Notes: a model not told the origin generated them from the sequence alone. DNA of 64,000 nucleotides from Nocardia terrae (GCF_009760405.1 NZ_WRPP01000001.1:806001-870000); one strand, 5' to 3'; counted from the first letter of the stretch, positions 44,758-53,095 are shown. Numbers and translations: made by a program.

Positions 44758-45486
44758 GTGCGTGGGCGATTCGATCCTCGGCGTGGACGGGTCGAGCCGA
44801 TCCCGACCGAGAAGACGGACGAGACCGGTGAGGTCTATCTGGCCGACATCGTGGCGGCGCTGCATTTCGACCTGGCCGAATGGCTGGGCTCGGACGCGCC
44901 GCCGAAGGTGTTCGACCGGATCTCCGGCACGCTGGACGAGCGGTTCACCTCGGTCGTGACGACCGGGCAGGCGGTGGATCGCGAGACGTTCCTGGCCGGT
45001 ATCTGGTCGGCCCGGAATGTGTTGGCGGGCGTGGAGATCGAGGTCTCCGAGGTGGCCGAGATCGCGCGCGGCGGACAGCTGATCGTCGTGCGCTTCGTCG
45101 CGGAGAACCGCCTCGGCTCGGTGCGGACCGGCAGGCGCACGGTGACCGCGGTGCTGGTGACGGACGGGCGAACCCACCTGTGGCGCACCGTGCACGAAAC
45201 CCCGGTCCCCGAACCGGTTCAGCCGGTGTCAGGCGTAGAGGCGGGCGGCGATGTGGCCGTCGGGGCGGACCAGCAGAGCGGTGGTGGGGGAGAGGCCGCA
45301 GAGCCTTCGAAGGTCTTCGGGGAGTTGGGGTCCGGTGAGCAAGACGTGGCCGGGACCGACCAGGTCGAGGGTGGAGCGACCGTCGGGGAGCCAGGCGTGG
45401 GGGAGGCGGTCGCCGACGGCGGCGGCGGGGACGTAGCCGTCGGTGCGGATCAGGGTGTCGCTGTCGCGGTAGGCGGTGCCGAGTAG
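44758..45486 (+). CDS. Hypothetical protein with antisense C-terminal extension
   Basis: GTG 44758 opens a frame whose first ~157 residues look like a genuine globular domain (GEVYLADIVAALHFDLAEWLG, DRETFLAGIWSARNVLAG, RTVTAVLVTDGRTHLWRT), possibly SnoaL/NTF2-like. After PVPEPVQPVSG at about 45230 there is no stop, and translation continues for 85 residues across the antisense strand of the flavin monooxygenase, giving low-complexity sequence (GGDVAVGADQQSGGGG). The original stop may have been lost, so the extension may not be functional. The start is uncertain. Confidence 0.5.
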   Translation: MRGRFDPRRGRVEPIPTEKTDETGEVYLADIVAALHFDLAEWLGSDAPPKVFDRISGTLDERFTSVVTTGQAVDRETFLAGIWSARNVLAGVEIEVSEVAEIARGGQLIVVRFVAENRLGSVRTGRRTVTAVLVTDGRTHLWRTVHETPVPEPVQPVSGVEAGGDVAVGADQQSGGGGEAAEPSKVFGELGSGEQDVAGTDQVEGGATVGEPGVGEAVADGGGGDVAVGADQGVAVAVGGAE

Positions 45487-46560
45487 GAGTTCGTCGTCGA
45501 TGCGGTAGCTGTCGCGGGCGCGTGCGTTCGCGGTGGAGATGTCGATGACCCGGCGCGCCAGCGGGCGGCGCTCGGATTCGTAGGTGTCGAGCAGGGATTC
45601 GGGAGCCGCGCCGGTGATCACGGCAGCCAACTTCCAGGCGAGGTTGTCGGCGTCGCCGATGCCTACGTTCATGCCGTGGCCGCCGGTGGGCGGGACGGTG
45701 TGCGCGGCATCTCCGGCCAGGAGCACCCGGCCCGAGCGGTAGTTGTCGGCGGAGCGGGCATCCATGCGCCAGGTGGCGGTGCCGCTGATGCGCACGGGGA
45801 GATCGGATATGCCGACGCCGGAACGGATTCGAGCGATCAGGTCGATGTCGCCCGGGTCTCTGCCCTGCAGCGGGTGCTGGTAGATCCACTGCCGGTCATT
45901 GTCGATCGCGAGGAATCCGCCTCCGCCGGTGAGGAAGTAGGAGGCACTCGCGCGATCGGCGACCACCGCGCCCAGCGGCGCTTCGAACCGGACGCTGAGG
46001 AATTCGTTCAAGCCGGTCGGGCCCGTCATGGTGATGCCGACGCCGGTGCGGACGGTGCTGTGCGCGCCGTCGCAGCCGATGAGCCAATCTGCCCGCAGCG
46101 CCGACTCTTCGCCGGTCCGCTCGTCTCGAACCGTCGCCGACACTTCGGAATCGTTCTGCTCGAACGAGATCAGGCGCACGCCCCGGCGAACCCGATCGCC
46201 CGCGTGTACGGACAGGACTCCTTCGAGCGCGTCCTGCGAGCACAGCAGTCCGGGCGCGGGCGTGTGCCCGGACCGGCTCGAATCCACCACGGTCCGTGTG
46301 TAATTCGGATCGTCGAGGGTCTTGCCGCGGAAGAACGCGACATGGTCGGCGGGCAGCCCCGCCGCGCGGATCTCCGACTCGAGGCCGAGGCGCCGGAAGA
46401 TCTCCATCGAGCGGGCCGAGATGCCCCGCGCCTTCGGGTGCGGGGACGGCGCCAGCCGGGACTCGACAACCTGATGGTCGATCTTCATCCGTGCCAACAG
46501 GATCGACAGGGTCAGCCCGACCGGGCCGCCGCCGATCACCAGAACCGAGGTGCGCATCAT
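45229..46560 (-). CDS. FAD-dependent monooxygenase (PF01494 aromatic hydroxylase type)
   Basis: A 443-residue flavoprotein. The Rossmann motif is VLVIGGGPVGLTLSILLA, the DG motif ADWLIGCDGAHSTVR, and the FAD-pyrophosphate motif RVLLAGDAAHTVPPTGGHGMNVGIGDADNLAWKL, in parts. It is similar to phenol/PgaE-type hydroxylases that add oxygen to aromatics or antibiotics such as rifamycins and tetracyclines. The C-terminal thioredoxin-like region is short. It is divergent from the CGNR regulator gene, with an inverted repeat between them, suggesting a substrate-inducible pair. The substrate is unknown. Confidence 0.92.
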   Translation of the reverse strand: MMRTSVLVIGGGPVGLTLSILLARMKIDHQVVESRLAPSPHPKARGISARSMEIFRRLGLESEIRAAGLPADHVAFFRGKTLDDPNYTRTVVDSSRSGHTPAPGLLCSQDALEGVLSVHAGDRVRRGVRLISFEQNDSEVSATVRDERTGEESALRADWLIGCDGAHSTVRTGVGITMTGPTGLNEFLSVRFEAPLGAVVADRASASYFLTGGGGFLAIDNDRQWIYQHPLQGRDPGDIDLIARIRSGVGISDLPVRISGTATWRMDARSADNYRSGRVLLAGDAAHTVPPTGGHGMNVGIGDADNLAWKLAAVITGAAPESLLDTYESERRPLARRVIDISTANARARDSYRIDDELLLGTAYRDSDTLIRTDGYVPAAAVGDRLPHAWLPDGRSTLDLVGPGHVLLTGPQLPEDLRRLCGLSPTTALLVRPDGHIAARLYA

Positions 46561-46565
46561 CCTCC

Positions 46566-46596
46566 TGTAACGCTAATAATTTGAATTGACGTTACA
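46566..46596. promoter_or_regulatory. Inverted repeat between monooxygenase and CGNR gene
   Basis: TGTAACG (46566-46572) and CGTTACA (46590-46596) are perfect 7-base arms separated by 17 bases, filling the 44-base gap between the two divergent starts. The AT-rich spacer (AATAATTTGAATT) is likely promoter DNA. It is a candidate operator for the CGNR protein. Confidence 0.55.
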
Positions 46597-46604
46597 CTGT
46601 CCGG

Positions 46605-47120
46605 GTGCCGAACGACCAGAACCCGAGAGGGCTGTACTTCCTGGCCGACCTGGCCAATGCCGCGCGCGCCGGAGCCGGTGACGAGGAGATGCGGCGGATC
46701 CTGCGCGAACACCGCGCCCCCGAGCGGTATCTCGCCGCCGAACCCGCCGAGATCCGCCCCGCGGCGGCCCGCATCGCCGACATCCTCGAAATCGACGAGC
46801 CCGACGCGGCGGCGCACGCCATCAATAGCCTGCTGGCCGACTACCCCGCGCGTCCCACGCTGGTCCAATTCCCCGGCCGCCCCTGGTCCATGCATTCGCG
46901 GCCGCCCGAGGACGCCGACCCCGAGTACTGGCTGCTGGCGAAGGCCGCACTCGCGCTCGGCCTGTGGCTGAGCGATCGTGGTCGCTGCGCCTGGGGCCGC
47001 TGCGCCGCCGCGGACTGCGGCCGCTTCTTCATCGACACCGGCCGGCGACAGCCCCAGAAGTACTGCGGCACCACCTGTGCGACCCGAACCAGGGTGGCCG
47101 CGCATCGGCAGCGTCGATAG
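46605..47120 (+). CDS. CGNR zinc-finger domain regulator
   Basis: A 171-residue protein; GTG 46605. The N-terminal part starts GLYFLADLANAARAG, in the ABATE-like region, and the C-terminal CGNR-type finger is CAAADCGRFFIDTGRRQPQK then YCGTTCATRTRVAAHR (four cysteines; here the CGNR word itself reads CATR). These proteins are putative stress regulators in actinobacteria. The divergent monooxygenase and the shared inverted repeat imply local control. The canonical CGN.R..A..HR is degenerate, and this is noted as unusual. Confidence 0.85.
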   Translation: MPNDQNPRGLYFLADLANAARAGAGDEEMRRILREHRAPERYLAAEPAEIRPAAARIADILEIDEPDAAAHAINSLLADYPARPTLVQFPGRPWSMHSRPPEDADPEYWLLAKAALALGLWLSDRGRCAWGRCAAADCGRFFIDTGRRQPQKYCGTTCATRTRVAAHRQRR

Positions 47121-47180
47121 CCGCTCGACTCGCCCGCATATGGATTGCGGGTCCTTTCGCCGATGCGGCAGGCTGGCCGG

Positions 47181-48122
47181 ATGCCGATCTCATTGCCTCC
47201 GGACGTCGCCGAGACCATCGCGGGGAGTTTCGGGGAGCGGGGGCCGCGGTGGCTCGCCGCCCTGCCCGGTGTGGTGGAGAAGCTGTGCGGAGCTTGGGAG
47301 TTGGAGATCATCGGCGACAGTTTCGGCGGTGGCACGCATTCGTGGGTCGCGCCGGTGCGGCGGTCGGACGGCTCGGTGGCCGTACTGAAGGTGCCCGTGG
47401 TCGACAAGGAGAACTGTGGGGAGCCGACCGGGCTGCACCACTACGGTGGTGACGGTGCGGTCCGGCTCTACGAATTCGATCCGGCGATCGGGGCGATGCT
47501 GCTCGAGTGGGCGCGGCCGGGCACGGAACTGCTGTACCAGCCGGGGTTTCCGAGTCTCGAGGGACGGCCGGAGAATATCGGGAAGGTCGAGCAGGCGTGC
47601 CGGTTGTACCGGCGGCTGCGGCGGGCGCCCGGCCCGGTGCCCGCCGGGTTTCCGGAGCTGCCGACGGCCGCGTCGATGGTGGCCGCGTGGGAGCGGATGT
47701 TCGCGGAGCCGGAAGCCGCTGTGGCCGAGGTGATTCCGGCCCGGCTACTGGATCGGGCCGCGCGGCGGGGTGCTGAGCTGACGGTGCCGGACGGGCCGTT
47801 GCTGGTGGTCAATCGTGATACCCACCTGGGCAATATCGTTGCGGCGGAACGGGAGCCGTGGCTGCTCATCGATCCGAAACCCTATCTGGGCGAGGCCGCC
47901 TTCGACGCCGGGTTCCTGGTGATGATCCAGGTGCAGAGCGACCCCACGCCCGAGCACGCGCGGGCGGTGGTCGCCAGGACGGCCGCGGCGCTGGAGGTGT
48001 CCGCCGATCGGGCGCACGCCTGGGCGTTCATGCGGTCGATGGAAGAGATCGGGTGGGCGATCGAGGACGAGGAGCCCGAGGATCTGCACCTGCACCTCGC
48101 GGTCGCCACCGCGCTGGCCTGA
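47181..48122 (+). CDS. APH(6)-like aminoglycoside/hydroxyurea phosphotransferase
   Basis: A 313-residue kinase-like protein (PF04655). Features: ATP-binding lysine region GSVAVLKVPVVDKEN, then LHHYGGDGAVRLYEFDPAIGAMLLEWA (in parts), and the catalytic loop LLVVNRDTHLGNIVA with DPKPYLGEAAFDAGFLV. The Brenner motif HxDxxxxN normally seen as HGDLH..N is NRDTHLGN here, so activity is uncertain. Streptomycin 6-phosphotransferases share this plan, but many actinobacterial homologues have no known resistance role. ATG 47181 is used; ATG 47145 is in frame upstream. Confidence 0.82.
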   Translation: MPISLPPDVAETIAGSFGERGPRWLAALPGVVEKLCGAWELEIIGDSFGGGTHSWVAPVRRSDGSVAVLKVPVVDKENCGEPTGLHHYGGDGAVRLYEFDPAIGAMLLEWARPGTELLYQPGFPSLEGRPENIGKVEQACRLYRRLRRAPGPVPAGFPELPTAASMVAAWERMFAEPEAAVAEVIPARLLDRAARRGAELTVPDGPLLVVNRDTHLGNIVAAEREPWLLIDPKPYLGEAAFDAGFLVMIQVQSDPTPEHARAVVARTAAALEVSADRAHAWAFMRSMEEIGWAIEDEEPEDLHLHLAVATALA

Positions 48123-48216
48123 TCCGGAAGTTATTGCGGCGGGAGTTGTTCGCGGGCGGCGCGGCGTCGATTCCCGTCGCGCTGCACGAGAATGCCGATC
48201 GTGGTGGGGATGAGGT

Positions 48217-49077
48217 TCAAGAGCTGTGCAGTGCCGCCAGCAGGGTGGTGACGATGGGGGATTGGCGGCCCTCGCTGCGGGTGACGGCGGAGACCGGGAT
48301 GCGCAGGGGGTGGCCGGCGAGGCGCAGGGTGGCGATGCCCTCGGTCTGGCTGTCGGCGTAGAGGATGGTCCAGGCGTCGGGGCGGTTGATCAGTTCCATG
48401 GTGGCGGTGTGGTCCGGCGGGATGGGCGGGCCGAAGACCGGTCCGGTGGGCAGGTCGGCGAACGCGCCGCGGACGACGTTGTGCAGCAGGACCTGTTCGG
48501 ACTCGGGTGGGAGCAGCAGGGGATAGGCCCCCAATTCCGCGAGGGTGACGTCGCCGCCGCGCTGGACGAGGGGGTGGGCGGTGGAGGTGGCGATGACCGG
48601 ATCCTCGACCCAGAGTTGTTCGACGGACAGGCCGGGCTGGTCCACGCTGCCCCGGATGAGAGCAAGATCACAGTCGCCGTCGGCCACTGCCTGGATGCGC
48701 TGGCGGAAGGGCTTGATGACGAATTCGATCTCCGCGCCCGGGTGCGCCTCGCGCGCGCCCGCGATGGCCGAGAGTGATCTAGTTGCGAAGCTCATATTCG
48801 CTGCCAGGCGAATGCGCGGTCCGGAGGCCCGTACAGCTGCGCGAATGGCCGATTCCAGGCTCAGCATTTGCTTCGCAAGGGGAAGTAGCCGGGTGGTCGC
48901 GTCGGTGGGTACGACCGATCTTGTCGAGCGTTCGAAGAGGTGTACGCCAAGGTCGCGCTCCAGCCGGGCGATCTGGTGACTGATAGCCGACTGCGAGATG
49001 AAACAGCGGCTCGCGGCCCGGCTGAAGCTCAGCTCCTCGCAGACCGCCACGAAGTAGGCCAGTTGGCGCAGCTCCAC
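48217..49077 (-). CDS. LysR-family transcriptional regulator
   Basis: A 286-residue LysR protein. GTG 49077 has GGAGAG about 7 bases upstream; the open frame extends to 49101. The N-terminal HTH (ELRQLAYFVAVCEELSFSRAA, SQSAISHQIARLERDLGVHLF, RSTRSVVPT) is followed by a substrate-binding domain. It is divergent from ndh with a partial palindrome AGAT-N7-ATCT between them. Regulation of ndh, or of itself, is plausible by the usual LysR arrangement; the inducer is unknown. Confidence 0.93.
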   Translation of the reverse strand: MELRQLAYFVAVCEELSFSRAASRCFISQSAISHQIARLERDLGVHLFERSTRSVVPTDATTRLLPLAKQMLSLESAIRAAVRASGPRIRLAANMSFATRSLSAIAGAREAHPGAEIEFVIKPFRQRIQAVADGDCDLALIRGSVDQPGLSVEQLWVEDPVIATSTAHPLVQRGGDVTLAELGAYPLLLPPESEQVLLHNVVRGAFADLPTGPVFGPPIPPDHTATMELINRPDAWTILYADSQTEGIATLRLAGHPLRIPVSAVTRSEGRQSPIVTTLLAALHSS

Positions 49078-49096
49078 GGCATCTCTCCAATTCATG

Positions 49097-49123
49097 ATCA
49101 ACGTAGATAAGAGTCATCTTGAT
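49097..49123. promoter_or_regulatory. LysR-type operator between regulator and ndh
   Basis: Nested inverted repeats: ATCAA (49097-49101)/TTGAT (49119-49123) and AGAT (49105-49108)-N7-ATCT (49116-49119). LysR regulators bind T-N11-A-type interrupted dyads in divergent promoters. It sits 20 bases upstream of the LysR start and 68 bases upstream of ndh. Confidence 0.5.
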
Positions 49124-49190
49124 TATGCGCCCTGACCCCTGGAACAACCGCGTTCCGAATCACGGTTAGTCATGACAGAAGGGAGCAGTC

Positions 49191-50486
49191 ATGTACAACC
49201 TGGAGGCGGATATCGAAACCGCCGATGTCGTCATCGTCGGTTCGGGCTTCGGTGGTCTTGCCGCCGCGAAGCAGCTGAACAAGTCGGGAGTTCGCTACGT
49301 CCTCATCTCGGGTACCCCCGAGCATCTTTTCCAGCCGTTGCTCTACCAGGTAGCGACGGGTGTGCTGGCCTCCGATGAGATCGCGCCTCCGATTCAGAAC
49401 ATCCTCCGCAAGCACAAGAACGGCGAGGCGCGCCTGGGCAAGGTGACCGCCATCGACGCTCCGAACGCGATCCTCACCTATGAGACGCCCGAGGGCCCGC
49501 GCAAGATCCGCTACGGCAAGCTCATCGCCGCCACCGGCGCCAGCCAGTCCTACTTCGGCCGCGACGACTTCGCGGACAAGACGTTCTCGCTCAAGACCAT
49601 CGACGACGCCCGCGCCCTGCGCGCGCAGATCGAGCGCGTCTTCGAGCAGGCCAAGACCGCCGACCCGGAGACCCGCCGCCGCCTGCTCAGCTTCGTGGTG
49701 GTCGGCGCGGGCGCGACCGGCGTCGAGGTCGCGGGGCAGCTGAAGGAACTCGCGAAAAGGTACTTCCACCTGGAGGATACGGTCACTCTCGTCGAGGGTG
49801 CGGGCGTCGTGCTGCCGCCCTTCGGCGGCCGGCTTTCGGAATATTCGAAGCAGTCGCTGGAGAAGAGCGGCGTCGAGGTCCTGGTCGACACCTTCGTGAC
49901 CGATATCGAGGACGGCAAGGTCACCGTCAAGAGCAAGGACGGCGTGGAGCGCGGCATCGCCGCCGAGACCGTGGTGTGGTCGGCCGGTGTGGCCGCGGGC
50001 GCGTTCGCCCAGGTGCTGGCCGAGGCCACCGGCTGTGAAACCGACCGTGCCGGACGCCTTCTCATCAACCCGGACTGCACCGTCGGCGGCCACGCCGACA
50101 TCTTCGCCATCGGCGACATGACCTTCCTCAACGGCTACCCCGGCCAGTCGCCGGTCGCCATGCAGGAGGGCCGCCACGTCGCCGACATCATCCGCGGCAA
50201 GAAGCCCGCGGCCACCCCGTTCAAGTACTGGGACAAGGGTTCGATGGCGGTCATCAGCCGCTTCGCCGCCGTCACCAAGATCAACGACAAGGTGAAGTTC
50301 ACCGGCCTGCTGGCCTGGGTCACCTGGCTGGCCGTCCACCTGTTCTACCTCGTCGGCTTCCGCAACCGCTTCGCCGCCGTCGCCTCCTGGCTGATCGCCT
50401 TCATCGGCAGCGGCCGCCCCGGTTTCAACGAGGTCGAGAAGCCCCGCGCCGCAAAGACTCCCGACCGGGACCGACTAGCGGCCTGA
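49191..50486 (+). CDS. ndh: Type II NADH dehydrogenase (NDH-2)
   Basis: A 431-residue single-subunit NADH:quinone oxidoreductase. FAD site VVIVGSGFGGLAAAKQLN, quinone/FAD segment EHLFQPLLYQVATGVL, NADH site FVVVGAGATGVEVAGQLKEL and C-terminal FAD contact IFAIGDMTFLNGYPGQSPVAMQEG, read in parts. A C-terminal amphipathic/hydrophobic membrane anchor (about 365-410) is present. ATG 49191 has GAAGGGAG upstream. It feeds electrons to menaquinone without proton pumping. A perfect hairpin follows the gene. Confidence 0.96.
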   Translation: MYNLEADIETADVVIVGSGFGGLAAAKQLNKSGVRYVLISGTPEHLFQPLLYQVATGVLASDEIAPPIQNILRKHKNGEARLGKVTAIDAPNAILTYETPEGPRKIRYGKLIAATGASQSYFGRDDFADKTFSLKTIDDARALRAQIERVFEQAKTADPETRRRLLSFVVVGAGATGVEVAGQLKELAKRYFHLEDTVTLVEGAGVVLPPFGGRLSEYSKQSLEKSGVEVLVDTFVTDIEDGKVTVKSKDGVERGIAAETVVWSAGVAAGAFAQVLAEATGCETDRAGRLLINPDCTVGGHADIFAIGDMTFLNGYPGQSPVAMQEGRHVADIIRGKKPAATPFKYWDKGSMAVISRFAAVTKINDKVKFTGLLAWVTWLAVHLFYLVGFRNRFAAVASWLIAFIGSGRPGFNEVEKPRAAKTPDRDRLAA

Positions 50487-50501
50487 CCCGCACCCACTCC
50501 G

Positions 50502-50537
50502 CGACGGGCTCCCCACCTGATGGTGGGGAGCCCGTCG
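50502..50537 (+). terminator. Terminator hairpin after ndh
   Basis: CGACGGGCTCCCCACC (50502-50517) and GGTGGGGAGCCCGTCG (50522-50537) form a perfect 16-bp stem with loop TGAT, 16 bases after the ndh stop. It is followed by TCGTTGTC. Confidence 0.82.
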
Positions 50538-50578
50538 TCGTTGTCGGTGCTTCGAGGCCCGCGCGCTAACCTGCGACT

Positions 50579-51196
50579 ATGTCTGTTCCAACAACCCGAT
50601 TGCTGGTGCTCGCGGTGGTGCGGCTGCTGCAACCCGTGCACGGTTATGACGTTCGGCGGGAATTGTTGTCCTGGAACGCGGACAACTGGGCGAATGTGAA
50701 GCCGGGCTCGATCTACAGCGCATTGAACACGTTGGAGCGGGATGGGCTCATCTCGGTGGAGGGTGTGGGGCAGGAGGGGGCGCGGCCGGAGCGGCGGACG
50801 TATCGGCTGATGCCGGAGGGGGAGAAGGAGTTCGGGGCCATGCTGCGGGGCTCGCTGTTCGAGGCGGATCTGGTCAAGCATCCGTATTTCGCGGCGGTGG
50901 CGTTGTTTCCGCAGGTGCCCAAGGCGGAGGTGATGGCGGCGCTGCGGGCGCGGATTCTGAAGTTCGAGGCGGATCTGCTGCAGTTCGAGAACGAGATCGG
51001 TCGCATTCTGTCGGGTAGTGGGGATCCGCGAGAGTCGACGCCGCATCACGTGGTGTATTCGATTCGCTTGGCGGCGGCCCATGCTCGCGCCGATCTGGAG
51101 TGGTCGCGCCAGACGTTGAAGGGGATCGAGGACGGTGAGCTGGACGCCTGGTCGGGGTCGATGGGCGGCGTGCCGGTTCCGCCACCGATCGGATAA
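50579..51196 (+). CDS. PadR-family transcriptional regulator
   Basis: A 205-residue PadR protein with a C-terminal helical dimerisation domain. The winged helix is LLVLAVVRLLQPVHGYDVRREL, KPGSIYSALNTLERDGLI, and the wing RRTYRLMPEGEKEF. It is followed 12 bases later by a 16-bp perfect palindrome and the ABC exporter genes, so it probably represses the exporter operon and responds to an exported compound, like LmrR. Confidence 0.93.
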   Translation: MSVPTTRLLVLAVVRLLQPVHGYDVRRELLSWNADNWANVKPGSIYSALNTLERDGLISVEGVGQEGARPERRTYRLMPEGEKEFGAMLRGSLFEADLVKHPYFAAVALFPQVPKAEVMAALRARILKFEADLLQFENEIGRILSGSGDPRESTPHHVVYSIRLAAAHARADLEWSRQTLKGIEDGELDAWSGSMGGVPVPPPIG

Positions 51197-51207
51197 TCAA
51201 GTTTTAA

Positions 51208-51223
51208 TAGTCAAGCTTGACTA
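51208..51223. promoter_or_regulatory. PadR-type operator palindrome before the ABC exporter genes
   Basis: TAGTCAAGCTTGACTA is a perfect 16-bp palindrome. A -10-like TTTTAATAGT (51201-51210) overlaps it. It lies between the PadR stop and the ATPase start and is the likely target of the PadR protein. Confidence 0.6.
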
Positions 51224-51243
51224 ACTGGGTGGTCGTTCCTACC

Positions 51244-52275
51244 GTGGAAGACGTGGAAACGACATCACCCGTTCGTGGTGAACCCACCGATCCGGTGATC
51301 CGGGTGCGTGGGCTGGCCCGGACCTTCAAAACCAAGACCGGTGACGTGCAAGCGGTCACCGGTATCGACTTCGATGTGCGCTACGGGGAGATCATCGGTC
51401 TGCTCGGCCCCAACGGGGCGGGCAAGACCACCACGCTGCGCATGATCTCGACCCTGCTCGCGCCGACCGCCGGTGAGGCGACCGTGGTGGGCGCGGACCT
51501 GCGCACCCGGTCGCGGACCGTGCGCTCGCGCATCGGATACGTGCCGCAGGGCGGATCGACCAATGAGCACGAGCTGGTCGAGGACGAATTGATTCTGCAG
51601 GCCCGGCTTTTCGGGCTGTCCAAGGCCGAGGCCAGGCGCAATGCGGGCGAGCTGGCCAAGGCCCTGGAGTTCGACGGGCTGGAGCGGCGCAAGTGCTCGC
51701 AGCTCTCCGGCGGTCAGCGCCGCCGGGTGGATATCGGGCTCGGGCTGGTGCACCGGCCGACGCTCATCTACCTCGACGAGCCCACCACCGGGCTGGACCC
51801 GCAGAGCCGCGCCAACCTCTGGGACCACATCCGGCGACTGCGCGACGAGGGCACGACCATCGTGCTGACCACCCACTACCTGGAAGAGGCCGACGCGCTG
51901 TGCGACCGGATCCTGGTCATGGATCATGGCGCCATCGTCGCCGAGGGTACGCCCGACGAGCTCAAGCGGCGCATCTCGGGGGATGTGATCAGCCTCGAAA
52001 TCGATTCCGGCAGCGCCGATCTGGCCATGGAGATCGCCGCGGACGTGCTCGAGCTGCGCTCCAGGCTGCGCACCGAGGGGCACGAGAACGGCCATGCCGG
52101 AAAGAGTCTCGTGCACCTGACCGTCGAACACGGTGACGCGGCGGTGGTTCCGCTGCTGGCCGCGCTCGGCGACAAGGGCATCACGCCCGGCGCGCTCACC
52201 GTCAAACGTCCCAGCCTCGACGACGTATTCCTCACGCTCACCGGGCGTTCGCTCCGGGAAGGAGACCGGTCATGA
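51244..52275 (+). CDS. ABC transporter ATP-binding protein, DrrA-like
   Basis: A 343-residue drug-exporter type ATPase: Walker A GLLGPNGAGKTTTLRMI, Q-loop YVPQGGSTNEHELV, signature LSGGQRRRVDIGLGLVH, Walker B TLIYLDEPTTGLDPQS, H-loop VLTTHYLEEAD, and a C-terminal DrrA-type regulatory domain ending DVFLTLTGRSLRE. Start GTG 51244 is preferred; an upstream TTG lies inside the operator palindrome. It is coupled to the permease by an ATGA overlap. Confidence 0.92.
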   Translation: MEDVETTSPVRGEPTDPVIRVRGLARTFKTKTGDVQAVTGIDFDVRYGEIIGLLGPNGAGKTTTLRMISTLLAPTAGEATVVGADLRTRSRTVRSRIGYVPQGGSTNEHELVEDELILQARLFGLSKAEARRNAGELAKALEFDGLERRKCSQLSGGQRRRVDIGLGLVHRPTLIYLDEPTTGLDPQSRANLWDHIRRLRDEGTTIVLTTHYLEEADALCDRILVMDHGAIVAEGTPDELKRRISGDVISLEIDSGSADLAMEIAADVLELRSRLRTEGHENGHAGKSLVHLTVEHGDAAVVPLLAALGDKGITPGALTVKRPSLDDVFLTLTGRSLREGDRS

Positions 52276-53033
52276 CATTCCTGCGTGATACCGGACTGAT
52301 CTATTGGTCTCAGATCCGCGCCAACCTGCGCAATCCGGTGTGGGTGATCATCGGCTTGATGCAGCCGATCATCTATCTGGTGTTGTTCGGTCCGTTGGTG
52401 AAAGGCGTCGCGCCTTCGCTGGGCGCCGGGGCCGATCCCTGGAACATCCTCACCCCGGCATTGGTCATTCAGACCGGTTTGTTCGGAGCCTTGTTCGTCG
52501 GCTTCGGCATCGTGGCCGAATGGCGTGCCGGCGTGATCGAGCGGCAGCGGGTCACCCCCGCCTCGCGCGGCGCGCTGCTGCTGGGTCGAGTGCTCAAGGA
52601 CATGACGGTGCTGCTGGTGCAGGCGCTGGTCCTGGTCGGCGTGGCCACGGCCGTCTTCGGACTGCGGCCGAATCCGGGTGGACTGGTGCTCTCGCTGCTG
52701 CTGATCGCGGTCATGGGCGCGGGTCTGGCCTCCGCCTCCTATGCGCTGGGCCTGTGGGCGCGCTCGGAAGACACCCTTGCCTCGCTGCTGAACTCGGTCT
52801 CGGTGCCGATCATGCTGCTCTCGGGCATCCTGCTGCCGATGACGGTCGGCCCGAAGTGGCTGCAGAACATCGCGAAGGTGAATCCCTTCTCGCACACCGT
52901 GGATGCGGCCCGGGCGTTGTTCCGCGGCGACTTCGGCGCGCACGAGGTCTACGTCGGCACCGCCGTGACCGTGGTGGTGTCGCTGGCGCTGATCCTGATC
53001 GCCTCGCGCAGCTTCGCCCGGGAGAACGCCTGA
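52272..53033 (+). CDS. ABC-2 type permease, DrrB-like
   Basis: A 253-residue integral membrane protein with six hydrophobic spans (for example NPVWVIIGLMQPIIYLVLFGP; TAVFGLRPNPGGLVLSLLLIAV; VTVVVSLALILIASRSF). It has the ABC-2 signature LLSGILLPMTVGPKWLQNIAKVNPF, given in parts. With the ATPase it would form a homodimeric exporter of daunorubicin-type or other hydrophobic compounds. It is the third gene of the PadR-ATPase-permease unit. Confidence 0.93.
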   Translation: MTFLRDTGLIYWSQIRANLRNPVWVIIGLMQPIIYLVLFGPLVKGVAPSLGAGADPWNILTPALVIQTGLFGALFVGFGIVAEWRAGVIERQRVTPASRGALLLGRVLKDMTVLLVQALVLVGVATAVFGLRPNPGGLVLSLLLIAVMGAGLASASYALGLWARSEDTLASLLNSVSVPIMLLSGILLPMTVGPKWLQNIAKVNPFSHTVDAARALFRGDFGAHEVYVGTAVTVVVSLALILIASRSFARENA

Positions 53034-53061
53034 CCGCTTCGCTTCCGGCGAAAAGGCATTG

Positions 53062-53081
53062 ACCTGAACAGAGGTTCAGGT
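53062..53081 (+). promoter_or_regulatory. MerR-like dyad before the SDR gene
   Basis: ACCTGAAC-AGAG-GTTCAGGT has perfect 8-base arms. A -35-like TTGACC (53059-53064) overlaps its left arm, and CACGAT (53084-53089) lies 19 bases after that element, the long spacing typical of MerR-activated promoters. No merR gene is adjacent, so the call rests on shape only. Confidence 0.45.
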
Positions 53082-53095
53082 TTCACGATGGCGTT

